Positions 21,388 through 30,463 of a stretch of DNA of 64,000 nucleotides are shown piece by piece. Where the stretch lies: assembly GCF_014202755.1 (NCBI RefSeq), contig NZ_JACHHK010000002.1, positions 186,001 through 250,000 of the forward strand, read 5' to 3'. The stretch comes from Catenisphaera adipataccumulans. GTDB taxonomy: Bacteria > Bacillota_I > Bacilli_A > Erysipelotrichales > Erysipelotrichaceae. Every line of letters starts with the position of its first letter. Positions within the stretch are counted from its first letter, which is position 1. The notes under the pieces were generated by a model. The model worked only from the letters and a program-made list of their open reading frames with translations, made no database searches and had not been told where the DNA came from. Made by a program: the position numbers and the translations under genes.

Positions 21388-21836
21388 AAGTGGAATTACA
21401 TTCGTTACAAGATACGCAGCGGTTTGCCGAAAAAATGGCCGATGCCTGCCGCGGTCACCAGATCGTGATCACGATGGACGGCGATCTGGGGGCCGGCAAG
21501 ACGACCTGGACCCAGTGGTTCGGCAAAGCGCTGGGCATTACCGCGGTGATCAATTCACCGACGTTTACGATTTTAAAAGATTATACACAAGGCAACGGCG
21601 AGCCTTTCCATCATATCGATGCCTACCGTCTGGAAGGCATCCAGCAGGACCTGGGCTTTGAGGACTGCTTTGATGAAGGAATCTGTGTGGTCGAATGGGC
21701 GTCGTACATTCGTGATCAGATTCCCGATGACCATATTGCCATGTCCTGGCAGGAAGGCATCGATGAAGACCGGACGGTGACCGTCACGGCGACGGGACCG
21801 ACATCCCGGGCAATTTTGGAGGGAACGATATGTTGA
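21384..21836 (+). CDS. tsaE: tRNA t6A synthesis ATPase TsaE
   Basis: A 150-residue P-loop protein. It has Walker A GDLGAGKTTWTQ, the NSPTFTILKDY switch segment and FHHIDAYRL, all typical of TsaE/YjeE. It drives cycling of the TsaB-TsaD complex that forms threonylcarbamoyladenosine at A37 of ANN-decoding tRNAs. It overlaps rarA at the front and tsaB at the end. Confidence 0.93.
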   Translation: MKVELHSLQDTQRFAEKMADACRGHQIVITMDGDLGAGKTTWTQWFGKALGITAVINSPTFTILKDYTQGNGEPFHHIDAYRLEGIQQDLGFEDCFDEGICVVEWASYIRDQIPDDHIAMSWQEGIDEDRTVTVTATGPTSRAILEGTIC

Positions 21837-22423
21837 CGTTGGGAATGGACAGTGCCTATAAGAATCTGGTGCTCGGCCTTTATGATGATGAGCATTTGAT
21901 CGACGGCATCGCCAAAGAGGCTTTTAAGAAACAAAGTGAATGCATTTTTCCGGAGCTGAATGATCTGCTCGAACGGAATCACACGGATTATGCGGATCTG
22001 GACCGCGTGATCATCACCGACGGGCCGGGATCGTACACTGGGATCCGGATCGCGATGACCATTGCCAAGGTGCTGTGCACCCAGATGCCGATCGAGCTGG
22101 ACTGCATTTCTACGATGCAGCTGTATGCCGGCATGGAAACGGGCAATGTGCTGTTGGATGCCCGCGGCCATCGGGCGTATGCGGCCCATGTAGAAAATGG
22201 CAGTGTGCAGGGACAGACGCGGATCCTGCCGGTGGAGGAAATTCCGGCCTGGCTGGATGCGCATCCGGGCAAGCTGTTCGGTGACGGCTATCTGGTGGAT
22301 CGTCCGGCGGATCATAGTGATCTGCTGGAGAATTTGATCCAGGTGCCGCACCGGAAGATCGACAATGTGCATGCGCTGGTGCCGCAGTATCTGAAGGCAA
22401 GCGACGCCTATAAGAAAGCATGA
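21830..22423 (+). CDS. tsaB: tRNA t6A synthesis scaffold TsaB
   Basis: A 197-residue ASKHA-fold protein. It begins MLTLGMDSAYKNLVLGLYDD and has the conserved GPGSYTGIRIAMTIAK segment. It dimerises with TsaD (gene at 22863) and is needed for t6A formation. GGAGGG lies 6 bases before ATG 21830. It is slightly shorter than typical (about 220-230), mainly at the C-terminus. Confidence 0.92.
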   Translation: MLTLGMDSAYKNLVLGLYDDEHLIDGIAKEAFKKQSECIFPELNDLLERNHTDYADLDRVIITDGPGSYTGIRIAMTIAKVLCTQMPIELDCISTMQLYAGMETGNVLLDARGHRAYAAHVENGSVQGQTRILPVEEIPAWLDAHPGKLFGDGYLVDRPADHSDLLENLIQVPHRKIDNVHALVPQYLKASDAYKKA

Positions 22424-22866
22424 TCTTTCGCAGGATCACGCCCGATGATATTGGGGAGGTCGTACGGCTGGAGCGGTTGTGCTACAACGTACCGTGGACC
22501 GAAGAAGACTGTATCCGCGAGGTCAATGACAATCCCTTTTCGCATGGCTGGCTGATGATCGAGGAAGGCCGCATCCTGGGATATGCTTTTTTATGGGAAG
22601 CATATGAATTGTCGGAGGTGGCCCGTATTGCGGTCGATCCGGCCTTACGGAAAAAAGGATTGGGCTATGCGCTGATGCAGTTTTTATTGGCCGATGCCAG
22701 GGAACATGGCTGTGAGGTCATGTCTTTGGAGTGCCGCGCAAGCAATACGGCCGGGCTGCGGCTGTATGCGAAATGCGGCTTTGCGCGGACGCATCGATCG
22801 AAAGGGTATTATTCCGACGGGGAAGATGCTGTCGTGATGACAAAACAATTGAAGGAGAGTCTATGA
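22420..22866 (+). CDS. rimI: Ribosomal protein S18 N-acetyltransferase-like GNAT
   Basis: A 148-residue GNAT acetyltransferase with the acetyl-CoA site VDPALRKKGLGYALMQ, and SLECRASNTAGLRLYAKCGF as in RimI. In the classical case it acetylates the N-terminus of S18; in Firmicutes the gene almost always sits between tsaB and tsaD, as here. It overlaps both neighbours by 4 bp. Confidence 0.9.
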   Translation: MIFRRITPDDIGEVVRLERLCYNVPWTEEDCIREVNDNPFSHGWLMIEEGRILGYAFLWEAYELSEVARIAVDPALRKKGLGYALMQFLLADAREHGCEVMSLECRASNTAGLRLYAKCGFARTHRSKGYYSDGEDAVVMTKQLKESL

Positions 22867-23864
22867 TCGTATTAGGAATCGAAAGCAGCTGCGATGAGAC
22901 AGCCGTTGCGGTGGTCAAGGACCGCAAGGAGGTGCTGTCGAGCGTCGTGGCTTCACAAATCGATGTACATAAAGAATTCGGCGGGGTCGTGCCGGAGGTG
23001 GCCAGCCGGATTCATGTAGAGAATATTTCATATTTGATCGAGGATGCGCTCAAGCAGGCCCATCTGACGATGAACGATATTGATGCGGTGGCAGTCACCA
23101 AAGGACCGGGATTGATCGGCTGTCTGCATGTTGGAGTGCAGGCGGCCAAGACACTGGCTTTTGCGTTTCATAAGCCGCTGGTGCCGGTGCATCATATTGC
23201 CGCGCATATCTATGCCAACGAGCTGGTGACCGATCTGCACTATCCGGTGCTGGCTTTGGTGGTATCGGGCGGTCATACGCAGCTGATCTATATGAAAGAG
23301 GAAAGTTCATTTGAGATCCTCGGCCAGACGCAGGATGATGCGATCGGCGAGGCATTCGATAAAGTGGCCCGGGTCATGGATCTGGGATATCCGGGCGGTC
23401 CGAAGATCGATAAACTGGCCAAGCAGGGCAAGAATATCTACCCGCTGCCAAAACCAAAGGCAAAGGGCAAATACGATATGAGTTTTTCGGGTTTGAAAAG
23501 CGGTGTGCTGCAGTTTACCAAGCGCTGCGCCCGCAATCATGAAACGTATAACGATGCCGATCTTGCCTGCTCGTTCCAGGAAACGGCATTGAATGAGATC
23601 TTCGATAAGATCCGCTTGATCCTGGATGACTATCCGGATATCCGGCATTTTGTGGTCGGCGGCGGGGTTTCGGCAAATTCCCGTCTGCGCGAAAAGGTCG
23701 AAGAACTGAAGGATGAGTATCCGGATGTGACGTTTACCGTACCGCCGATGGCGTGCTGCACCGACAACGCGACGATGATCGCGGTAGCCGGCACGATCGC
23801 CTATGAACACGGTGTGCGCGGGGATGCTTCCTTGACGGCAGATTCTTCGTGGGAGATCCAATAA
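22863..23864 (+). CDS. tsaD: tRNA N6-threonylcarbamoyladenosine transferase TsaD
   Basis: A 333-residue protein. It starts MIVLGIESSCDETAVAVV and has the metal-binding HHIAAHIYANEL and the nucleotide motifs VVSGGHTQL and GGGVSANSRLR. It is the catalytic subunit transferring threonylcarbamoyl to A37. ATG 22863 overlaps the rimI stop. An upstream in-frame extension lies inside rimI and is rejected. It is full length and closes the t6A genes. Confidence 0.95.
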   Translation: MIVLGIESSCDETAVAVVKDRKEVLSSVVASQIDVHKEFGGVVPEVASRIHVENISYLIEDALKQAHLTMNDIDAVAVTKGPGLIGCLHVGVQAAKTLAFAFHKPLVPVHHIAAHIYANELVTDLHYPVLALVVSGGHTQLIYMKEESSFEILGQTQDDAIGEAFDKVARVMDLGYPGGPKIDKLAKQGKNIYPLPKPKAKGKYDMSFSGLKSGVLQFTKRCARNHETYNDADLACSFQETALNEIFDKIRLILDDYPDIRHFVVGGGVSANSRLREKVEELKDEYPDVTFTVPPMACCTDNATMIAVAGTIAYEHGVRGDASLTADSSWEIQ

Positions 23865-24322
23865 TGGCGGTCGTGAAATCCGGGGCCGTTCTGGTCGGTG
23901 ATGTAGAACTGGCGGACGATGTGAGCATCTGGTACAATGCGGTGCTGCGCGGTGATTCGGAAAAGATCACCGTCGGCGCGCAGTCCAATATTCAGGAAAA
24001 CTGCGTGATCCACGTGGATGCAGGGTTTCCGGCAACGATCGGCCGGCGGGTCACGGTCGGGCATGGTGCCATTCTGCATGGCTGTACGATCGAAGATGAA
24101 GTGCTGATCGGTATGGGTGCGATCGTCATGAACGGTGCGGTGGTGGAATCGCATAGTATCGTGGCAGCTGGTGCGGTCGTGACCGAGGGCATGCATGTAC
24201 CGGCAGGAAGCATCGTGGCCGGCTGTCCGGCAAAAGTGATCAAACCGGTTTCCGATGCCCAGGTACAGAGCATTTTAGATGCGGCTGCCGAATATGTTCA
24301 GGCGGCTGGTGCGGAGCAATGA
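23864..24322 (+). CDS. Gamma-carbonic-anhydrase-like hexapeptide-repeat protein
   Basis: About 152 residues of left-handed beta-helix repeats (VGDVELADDVSIW, AVLRGDSEKITVG, NIQENCVIHVDAG, VGHGAILHGCTI, IGMGAIVMNGAVV). The histidines of HVD and VGHGAILHGC can bind a metal ion, as in the YrdA/PaaY gamma carbonic anhydrase group. Its substrate is unknown; many members show little hydratase activity. ATG 23864 overlaps the tsaD stop, with GGGAG 8 bases before. It overlaps the HAD gene by 4 bp. Confidence 0.85.
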   Translation: MAVVKSGAVLVGDVELADDVSIWYNAVLRGDSEKITVGAQSNIQENCVIHVDAGFPATIGRRVTVGHGAILHGCTIEDEVLIGMGAIVMNGAVVESHSIVAAGAVVTEGMHVPAGSIVAGCPAKVIKPVSDAQVQSILDAAAEYVQAAGAEQ

Positions 24323-25086
24323 CACCGATCCGCGCGGTCATCTTTGATATGGATGGCCTGATGTTTGATACGGAACATATGATCCTGGATGAGCTGCCGA
24401 AGGTGGCGGCCCAGTGCGGTCTGCATCTGCCGCGGGAACTGGTGAATGAATTGATCGGCTGCGATTCGCGGAAGGTGAATTTATTTGAAAAAGAATATCC
24501 AGGGATCATTCAGGCGATGGCATGGTATCAGGAACATCGGATGGAAATATTTTACCGGTATTTCAAGAGGCCCGGTGCGGCAAACAAGCCGGGACTGCAG
24601 GAATTGGTCGAAGCATTGGAACAGATGGAGATGCCGTATGCGGTCGCGTCCAGTTCTTCGCATCATGATATCCAGGCGATGTTGGACTTTGCGGATTTTC
24701 CGATCCATCCGCAGGTGATCGTTTCAAGCAAGGAGGGCATCGCTTCCAAGCCCAGTCCGGATATCTTTCTGGTAACGGCCAGGAAGCTAGGCATCAAACC
24801 GGTCAATGCGCTGGTGCTGGAAGACAGTAAATTCGGCATCATGGCGGCCGGCCGGGCGCATATGCGTTCGATCTTCATTCCGGATGTCATCGTGCCGGAT
24901 GAAGAAATGAAAGAATACATTCAGGAAACGCGTACCGATCTGGCACAAGTCATTCCATATATTCAGCAGAAACAAAAAAATAGCGGAGGAATGTTTATTT
25001 TTCACATTCTTCCGCTTTTTCGATATCTTCATGAAACAGGCAGTATTTGCGGACCACAAAGAGGATGCCGACACAGGCGACCATGA
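24319..25086 (+). CDS. HAD-superfamily phosphatase/phosphomutase-like protein
   Basis: Class I HAD with the nucleophile motif VIFDMDGLMFDTE at residues 7-19, SSSSHHDI (motif II), KPSPDIFL (motif III) and LVLEDSKFGIMAA (motif IV), resembling beta-phosphoglucomutase-type phosphatases. Substrate unknown. The normal domain ends near residue 215, but the frame has no stop before the terminator hairpin at 24982-25016 and continues to 25086, overlapping psiE on the other strand. If termination is efficient, most mRNAs lack a stop codon. Confidence 0.8.
   Translation: MTPIRAVIFDMDGLMFDTEHMILDELPKVAAQCGLHLPRELVNELIGCDSRKVNLFEKEYPGIIQAMAWYQEHRMEIFYRYFKRPGAANKPGLQELVEALEQMEMPYAVASSSSHHDIQAMLDFADFPIHPQVIVSSKEGIASKPSPDIFLVTARKLGIKPVNALVLEDSKFGIMAAGRAHMRSIFIPDVIVPDEEMKEYIQETRTDLAQVIPYIQQKQKNSGGMFIFHILPLFRYLHETGSICGPQRGCRHRRP
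24974..25020. terminator. Bidirectional terminator inside the HAD and psiE 3' ends
   Basis: A 13-bp stem AGCGGAGGAATGT / ACATTCTTCCGCT with one G-U pair. It is flanked by AAAAAAA on the left and TTTTT on the right, so it works on both strands. The psiE stop lies in the loop, and the HAD frame has no stop before it. Confidence 0.85.
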
Positions 25087-25402
25087 TCAGCAGGTCCAGG
25101 CCTTCGTAGTGGTTGACGATCATGCCGCGGGATAAGGCGAAGATCAGCACTTCGATGACGCTTTCCATCGAATGGCTGATGAGCATGCGCACAAATTCGA
25201 TGACGATGATCAGGCTGAATACCGCCGCAAGCAATTCGTGCAGGGATTCGATCGGATCGCCGTTGAACAGGGTCGGGAAGATCTCGGCCAGGATGCGGAC
25301 GCCGATGATCAATGCGGCCGCCAGCAGCAGGACGGCGATGCCTTTTTCGATGACATGTGTATATTTGGATAACCGATTGGTGAAAGGTGTGCTGGATTTC
25401 AT
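24995..25402 (-). CDS. PsiE-family membrane protein
   Basis: A 135-residue protein with four predicted membrane segments (IAVLLLAAALIIGVRIL, LLAAVFSLIIVIEFVRML, VIEVLIFALS, LLIMVACVGILFVV), matching the phosphate-starvation-inducible PsiE family. Its molecular function is unknown. It is convergent with the HAD gene and divergent from guaA. The start at 25402 sits 81 bp before the guaA start. Confidence 0.8.
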   Translation of the reverse strand: MKSSTPFTNRLSKYTHVIEKGIAVLLLAAALIIGVRILAEIFPTLFNGDPIESLHELLAAVFSLIIVIEFVRMLISHSMESVIEVLIFALSRGMIVNHYEGLDLLIMVACVGILFVVRKYCLFHEDIEKAEECEK

Positions 25403-25430
25403 GTTTGTATTGTATCATGGGATCAGTACT

Positions 25431-25458
25431 TTGATAAGTATGAATATTTTGGTAGAAT
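25431..25458 (+). promoter_or_regulatory. guaA promoter (extended -10)
   Basis: TTGATA, a 16-bp spacer and TAGAAT preceded by TGG, which makes an extended -10. The leader to ATG 25483 is about 18 nt, so there is no room for a purine riboswitch. Confidence 0.65.
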
Positions 25459-25482
25459 AGGTGTACATAAAGGAGAAACAAT

Positions 25483-27024
25483 ATGCCAGATAAAATTATT
25501 GTTTTAGATTTTGGAAGTCAATATAATCAGTTGATCGCACGCCGGATCCGTGAGTTCGGTGTGTATTCGGAGCTGCATTCCAATGAGATGTCAGCCGATG
25601 AGATCCTCGCTTCCGGCGATGTGAAGGGAATTGTGTTCAGCGGCGGACCGAACAGCGTCTATGAAGACGATGCGCCGAAGTGCGATCCGCGCATTTTTAC
25701 GTGCGGGCTGCCGATCTTAGGCATTTGCTACGGCATGCAGATGATCCACTATGAACTGGGCGGCAAGGTGCAGTCCAGCACCGAACGGCAGTACGGCCGG
25801 ACGGAAATTGAGATCACCCAGGACAGTCTGTTGTTTGACGGTCTGCCGAAAAAACAGACGGTCTGGATGTCGCATGGTGACAAGGTGTCAGAGCTGGCTC
25901 CTGGTTTTGTCAAGGTCGCTTCCTCAGAAACTTGTCCGTTTGCGGCCGCCGAAAATAAAGAAAAGAACATGTATACGCTGCAGTTTCATCCGGAAGTGCG
26001 TCACAGCGAATACGGCAATGATATCCTTCGTAACTTTGTGTTCAAGATCTGCAAGGCTCAGAACAACTGGACGATGAAAGACTTCATCACGACCAAGACC
26101 AAGGAAATTCAGGAAAAGGTCGGCAAGGACAAGGTGCTGCTCGGTTTATCGGGCGGCGTGGATTCCAGCGTCGTTGCCGCCTTGCTTCATCAGGCGATCG
26201 GTGATCAGTTGATCTGTATGTTTATCGACCATGGTCTGCTGCGCAAGGGCGAAGGCGAAAGCGTCATGGAGACATTCGGCAAAAACATGAATGTGAACCT
26301 GGTGAAGATCGATGCCAAGGATCGGTTCATGAAGAAGCTGAAAGGTGTATCCGATCCGGAGAAAAAGCGCAAGATCATCGGCAACGAGTTTGTTTATACA
26401 TTTGATGAAGAAGTGAAGAAACTGACGGCCGGCGAAGAAATCAAATGGCTGGCGCAGGGCACGTTGTATACGGATGTGATCGAAAGCGGCACGAAGACGG
26501 CGCAGACGATCAAGTCGCATCACAATGTCGGCGGTCTGCCGAAGGATATGCAGTTTCAGCTGATCGAACCGCTGAATACCTTGTTTAAGGATGAGGTCCG
26601 TGCTTTGGGTGAAGAACTGGGCCTGCCGGAAGAAATGGTATGGCGCCAGCCGTTCCCAGGACCGGGCTTAGGGATTCGCATCTTAGGCGAGATCACGGAT
26701 GAGAAGCTGAAGATGGTGCAGGACAGCGATTATATTCTGCGCGAAGAGATCGCCAAGGCCGGCCTGCAGCGGGATATCTGGCAGTATTTCACCGCGCTGA
26801 CGAATATGCGCAGTGTCGGTGTCATGGGCGATCAGCGGACGTATGATTATGCGATCGCGATCCGTGCTGTCACCAGCATCGACGGTATGACGGCAGACTG
26901 GGCACGCATTCCGTTTGAGGTCCTGGATAAGGTATCCAACCGGATCGTTAACGAGGTCCCGCATGTCAACCGCGTACTGTATGACATCACTTCCAAGCCG
27001 CCGGGAACGATCGAATTTGAATAA
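25483..27024 (+). CDS. guaA: GMP synthase (glutamine-hydrolysing)
   Basis: A 513-residue, full-length enzyme. It has an N-terminal glutaminase domain (GICYGMQ nucleophile, QFHPEV), an ATP pyrophosphatase domain with SGGVDSSVV and a C-terminal dimerisation domain ending PPGTIEFE. It aminates XMP to GMP, downstream of Xpt. AAAGGAGA precedes the ATG. The 3' end is a known integration target for tyrosine-recombinase islands in many bacteria. Here it is intact, and its stop region and terminator are repeated downstream. Confidence 0.96.
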   Translation: MPDKIIVLDFGSQYNQLIARRIREFGVYSELHSNEMSADEILASGDVKGIVFSGGPNSVYEDDAPKCDPRIFTCGLPILGICYGMQMIHYELGGKVQSSTERQYGRTEIEITQDSLLFDGLPKKQTVWMSHGDKVSELAPGFVKVASSETCPFAAAENKEKNMYTLQFHPEVRHSEYGNDILRNFVFKICKAQNNWTMKDFITTKTKEIQEKVGKDKVLLGLSGGVDSSVVAALLHQAIGDQLICMFIDHGLLRKGEGESVMETFGKNMNVNLVKIDAKDRFMKKLKGVSDPEKKRKIIGNEFVYTFDEEVKKLTAGEEIKWLAQGTLYTDVIESGTKTAQTIKSHHNVGGLPKDMQFQLIEPLNTLFKDEVRALGEELGLPEEMVWRQPFPGPGLGIRILGEITDEKLKMVQDSDYILREEIAKAGLQRDIWQYFTALTNMRSVGVMGDQRTYDYAIAIRAVTSIDGMTADWARIPFEVLDKVSNRIVNEVPHVNRVLYDITSKPPGTIEFE

Positions 27025-27100
27025 ACTAAATTCCTGCAAGTCCTATGAATTCAAGACTTGCAGGGATTTTTTTGTGTTCGTTGGGTACATTTTGGGTACA
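27010..27100 (+). repeat. att-like copy 1: guaA 3' end, terminator and right-arm repeats
   Basis: The guaA stop region (GAATAAACTAAAT) is followed by the terminator hairpin and then two TTGGGTACA repeats at 27081-27089 and 27092-27100, 11 bp apart. The hairpin and stop region recur at 36509-36562, and the 9-mers recur at 36380-36399 and 38698-38717. The layout fits a tyrosine-integrase core with arm-type sites, the guaA-proximal end (attL) of an island. Confidence 0.7.
27033..27072 (+). terminator. guaA terminator
   Basis: Perfect 10-bp stem CCTGCAAGTC / GACTTGCAGG with a 12-base loop, then GATTTTTTT. Confidence 0.9.
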
Positions 27101-27124
27101 GATTTATTATGCCGAAGCAGTTGT

Positions 27125-27589
27125 TCAATCTGGATTCTTCGGATGAAGGCTTATCTGATCCACGAAAGCTTTTTCCAAAGCTTCCTTTCGTTCTTTCACG
27201 TTCTTGATCTTATCCGCTTTCCGGATATCTTCCTCATATTTCTGATATCGCTGGAACCATGAGTGCATCAGCATCAGCGAATTGAAACGGATGGCAACAC
27301 AGTCATTGCCATCATCATCCTTCGTCTCGAAGAGTGCGCCGCCGAAATTCCGGTACATCTGAAAAAGCGAATGCATTGCGGAGATTCCGTTGACTTCTGA
27401 ATTTTTCAGCACTTCAACATTAACACCCAGAGCGTCAGCAAGTGCCTGCAGCGATGAGGGTTTCGGATTCCGCCTGCCGGATTCATAGGCACGTATGTAA
27501 GACTCGCTGACACCGATTTCGTCACCGAGCTGCTTTAAAGTCATTCCCCGCGCTTTGCGAAGACGCCTGATATTTTCGCCAACAGTCAT
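27125..27589 (-). CDS. XRE-family helix-turn-helix regulator of the island
   Basis: A 154-residue protein with an N-terminal Cro/CI helix-turn-helix (IRRLRKARGMTLKQLGDEIG, VSESYIRAYESGRRNPKPSS, LQALADALGV). It has a C-terminal helical region ending in charged helices (YEEDIRKADKIKNVKERKEA). ATG 27589 has GGAGGT upstream; the longer frame is unlikely. It lies at the left edge of the guaA island, directly inside the attachment site, and points towards guaA. The position and type suggest it controlled excision or replication genes of the element, now broken. Confidence 0.82.
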   Translation of the reverse strand: MTVGENIRRLRKARGMTLKQLGDEIGVSESYIRAYESGRRNPKPSSLQALADALGVNVEVLKNSEVNGISAMHSLFQMYRNFGGALFETKDDDGNDCVAIRFNSLMLMHSWFQRYQKYEEDIRKADKIKNVKERKEALEKAFVDQISLHPKNPD

Positions 27590-27654
27590 GATGTACCTCC
27601 TTCGCCTGCCTTTCATTGGCAGTAATGACATGAACAGCATGAAATGATTTCTAA

Positions 27655-27879
27655 AAAGAGCATACCACGCTGGTACAGCTGGGATTCAGTCCGCTGGAAA
27701 TTGCCAATCGTCTGAGACATGGAAGGGTTACGACAACGATCGAAACCTATTGTCATCCTTCCATGGATGCACAGGAGCGGATTGCGTACCGTCTCAGTGC
27801 CCTTGAAAAAGATGGAGAGAGCAGGGATACGAAAAGCGGTTCGAAGGATACTGATGAGAAAGATTCTGGAGAGGAGTAA
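27655..27879 (+). pseudogene. Tyrosine-recombinase integrase, C-terminal stub
   Basis: An open frame with no start codon at its head and a stop codon just before it. It encodes HTTLVQLGFSPLEIANRL, then RHGRVTTTIETYCH, matching the end of phage-type integrases (usual form LGFSPLxIAxRLGHxxVxTTLNTYSH). The catalytic Tyr position (ETY) is retained, but the LGH triplet is LRH and everything upstream (core-binding domain, catalytic Arg) is missing. It is the only integrase trace in the island, 5 bp before the MobC-like frame. Confidence 0.8.
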
Positions 27880-27884
27880 AAGAC

Positions 27885-28197
27885 ATGGCATGTGAGAGAA
27901 AGGCGAGATTCCGTCATAACACGATTGCGTTCTGGCTGAGCGATGAGGAGAATAAAGCTGTAGAGGCGAGGATTATTTTATCCGGTCTTCCGAAAGGGGG
28001 AATATTACCGACAGAGTATTCTCGGTCAGCAGATTCAGATTAATGGAGGTCGTAATCAATCAGCAAAGCTTGCCGCAGAATTGGAGAGTCTGTACCAGCG
28101 CGCATCGGAGCACAAAGATGCAGCGGCAATGGCTGAGCTGATACAGGTTCTTTCAGAACTTCTTGCGGTTTGGAAGGCAGGGGAGGACAACGAATGA
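27885..28197 (+). pseudogene. MobC/ribbon-helix-helix-like accessory protein, frameshifted
   Basis: ATG 27885 opens a frame (RFRHNTIAFWLSDEENKAVE, then LSGLPKGG) that stops at 28043. The next frame continues the same protein (EYYRQSILGQQIQINGG, then a helical tail ending WKAGEDNE) to the stop at 28197. One extra G in the GGGGG run near 28000 explains the break. The SDEE then SGL then EYYRQ layout is that of small MobC-like or RHH proteins on mobile elements. Its stop overlaps the ATG of the following primase gene. Confidence 0.65.
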
Positions 28198-30038
28198 ACA
28201 TTGGAAAAGAAATGGCCGCTTCCGGATCGGCTGTTGGCGCAGCCGGGAAGCGGTCACCTGTAAATAACATTTACAAAAGCATCATAGCAGACCGATCCCG
28301 CAGCTTCAACGGATATCCATCCGTACTGTCAGGAAAAACGGAGGAAGGAGCTGCCATGAATAAAAGGTATTTTCAAGCCTTAATGCATCGGGAACCAGCT
28401 GAAGGCGAGCAGAAATATATTTTCTTTGTCGACAGCACTGATCTTGCTATGAATATCATCGCTGCAGGATATCAGGCGGTCGTACTTCAAGAAGGGATTG
28501 AGGCATATTTCTCACCGGAGGAGCTGACTTCCTATATGGACAGCATTCAATTCCACGGTCTGTCTCTCACATCCTACCGGTATGTTCCTGCCTGTTCTTC
28601 CAAGAGGATTAATGATCTTCTTGAAGATTACTTCCGTGGAAATTATTTGCAGTGGTGTGAGGGCTGGAAGCTTTTCAAAGATAAGGAATACCTGGCAAAT
28701 ACAGGAGCAGAGGAAGAGATAAAAGGCCTGCTCAGCCAATTCATTGAGCGGCATGAAAGAAAGCCGAAGCCGCAGACCAATCTGGATGCATACCATGTGC
28801 TTTCAAAAGACGGCGAGCCTGTCGGCGTTCTGGACATTGAGATCGTAGATGACATCCTGCATACGGTTCCGTCTTTTGTCATCGGCGCAACTCCATTTCT
28901 TTATGAGAATGGCGTCTATCGGGAAGATATCGGCTGTGTGCGTCTGAAATCAATCATTCAGAAGTATCTTTATCGCAGGTTTATTAAGAGCCCGCCCCTG
29001 AAGCGGATCTGCGACCTTCTGATCAGTCAGAGCAGCGTGCAGAAACATTTTTCAGATCTTTACAATTACCCGCTGGAATGGGTGAATTTCCAGAACGGCT
29101 TTACGATCCAATCGAACAGAAATTAATTCCTCATGATCCGAAATATCTATCCATCAATCAGATCCCACATGAGTTTCATCCTGAAAAGAAAGAAGAGACC
29201 ATGCTGGGCGGTGCGGTGACAAAACATTATCTTGCAGATTCGCTTCCGAATCCGGTGGAGCAGCAGATGCTGTGGGAGTACCTCGGTTACTGCATGACAG
29301 CTGATACAAAGATGCAGAAGTTTCTCATGCTGATCGGCGAAGGCGGGACGGGTAAGTCAGTTGTCATTCACCTGTTTCAGAAAGTGATCGGAATGAAGAA
29401 CTGCTCCTGCATCTCTCTGCAGGATCTGAACAGACGATTCTATGCAACTGGACTTTTCGGAAAACTTCTCAATGCCTGCGGTGACATTCCGTGTAAAGCA
29501 CTAGACAGCATCGATGTGCTGAAGAAAGCAGTAGGCGAAGACAGTCTGATCTTTGAAAAGAAATGTCAGGATGCACTGCAGTTTACCAGTCATGCCAAGC
29601 TCCTGTTTTCATCGAATGGAATGCCTGACAACGTTGAAGAAAAAGAAACTGGATCGGGAGATTGATTTTACAATCGTGATGGCGATGGACGCGCTTCATG
29701 AACTCTACGAAAGAGGAGCTTTGATCGAGAGTGAGAACAGTCGAAGATGCGTGGAAGAAGCGAGAAAATCTGCAGACAGCGTGATGGCCTTTATCAGTGA
29801 AAGGCTGATGGAAAAGAGAGGGTGCTGGCTGAATCGGAGCAGAGCCTACGAGGCTTATGAAGAGTATTGCAAAGACAACGGAAGGCAGCCGCTCGGTAAA
29901 GCTAAATTTATTCCGGAGATGAAACGAAAAGGATATAAAGCGGTCAAGAATCAGGGAATTTTCAAATATAAAGACACGGCTCTCTGTGAGGAAGAATTTC
30001 ATCCGATTGCGGAAGATGCTGATGTTCCGTTCCAGTAA
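28194..30038 (+). pseudogene. P4/D5-family phage-type primase-helicase, broken
   Basis: Three frames together encode one replication protein. The first (to 29126) has a Toprim-like YIFFVDSTDLAMNIIAAGYQ segment and a D5_N-like middle. The second (about 29100-29665) holds the helicase Walker A LIGEGGTGKSVVIHLF. The third (to 30038) holds the C-terminal MAMDALHELYERGAL and the DNA-binding end. A one-base loss near 29100 and a deletion near 29640, joining NVEEKE directly to KLDREIDF, break it. Such proteins start replication of integrative elements. It is probably non-functional. Confidence 0.8.
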
Positions 30039-30068
30039 TTTGACAAACGCACATAGCAGAAATGAGAA

Positions 30069-30378
30069 GGGGCACTAGGGGCATGAATCCGAAAAATCAT
30101 GAAAGGAAATTCGTAGTTAATAGGACAAAACAGCGCGTTTGAAGAGGGTTAGTTTGGAAATATTGCAAAGCTCTCGTGAGTTAAAAAATGATGCCCCTTA
30201 TGCCCCCAACAATCATTAAAGAAATTTTATTTGCGATAGGGGCATCTGGGGCATGAAAAATGAAGTTGCTGAATTGTTAAAAGGCCAGAGGATTAAAAAC
30301 ACAATAGTTTTAAGCAGGAGTGCAATCGGATCCGATCGTACTGAATCAAATTATAAAAAGCAATGCCCCTCATACCCC
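30069..30378. repeat. Origin-like cluster of four GGGGCAT-pair elements
   Basis: Four 16-bp elements, each two GGGGCAT-type heptamers 2 bp apart, start at 30069 (+), 30191 (-), 30239 (+) and 30363 (-). Orientation alternates and spacing is nearly symmetrical (122, 48, 124 bp). The middle two flank an AT-rich stretch. The position just behind the primase-helicase is where such elements keep their replication origin. No convincing gene lies between 30039 and 30463. Confidence 0.6.
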
Positions 30379-30463
30379 ATCAGAAAAAATTGGAGAGGCG
30401 TATCAGACGTAAGTTTTCTTAAGAAAAAATTGGACACAGTCACGATAGGAAAATTGAAAAGTA

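Noticed and set aside
25403-25482. Possible purine riboswitch before guaA
   Set aside because: The extended -10 promoter leaves a leader of about 18 nt, too short for an aptamer.
26990-27110. tRNA gene as the island's integration target
   Set aside because: No cloverleaf or TTCGAATC loop is present; the repeated sequence is the guaA 3' end and terminator.
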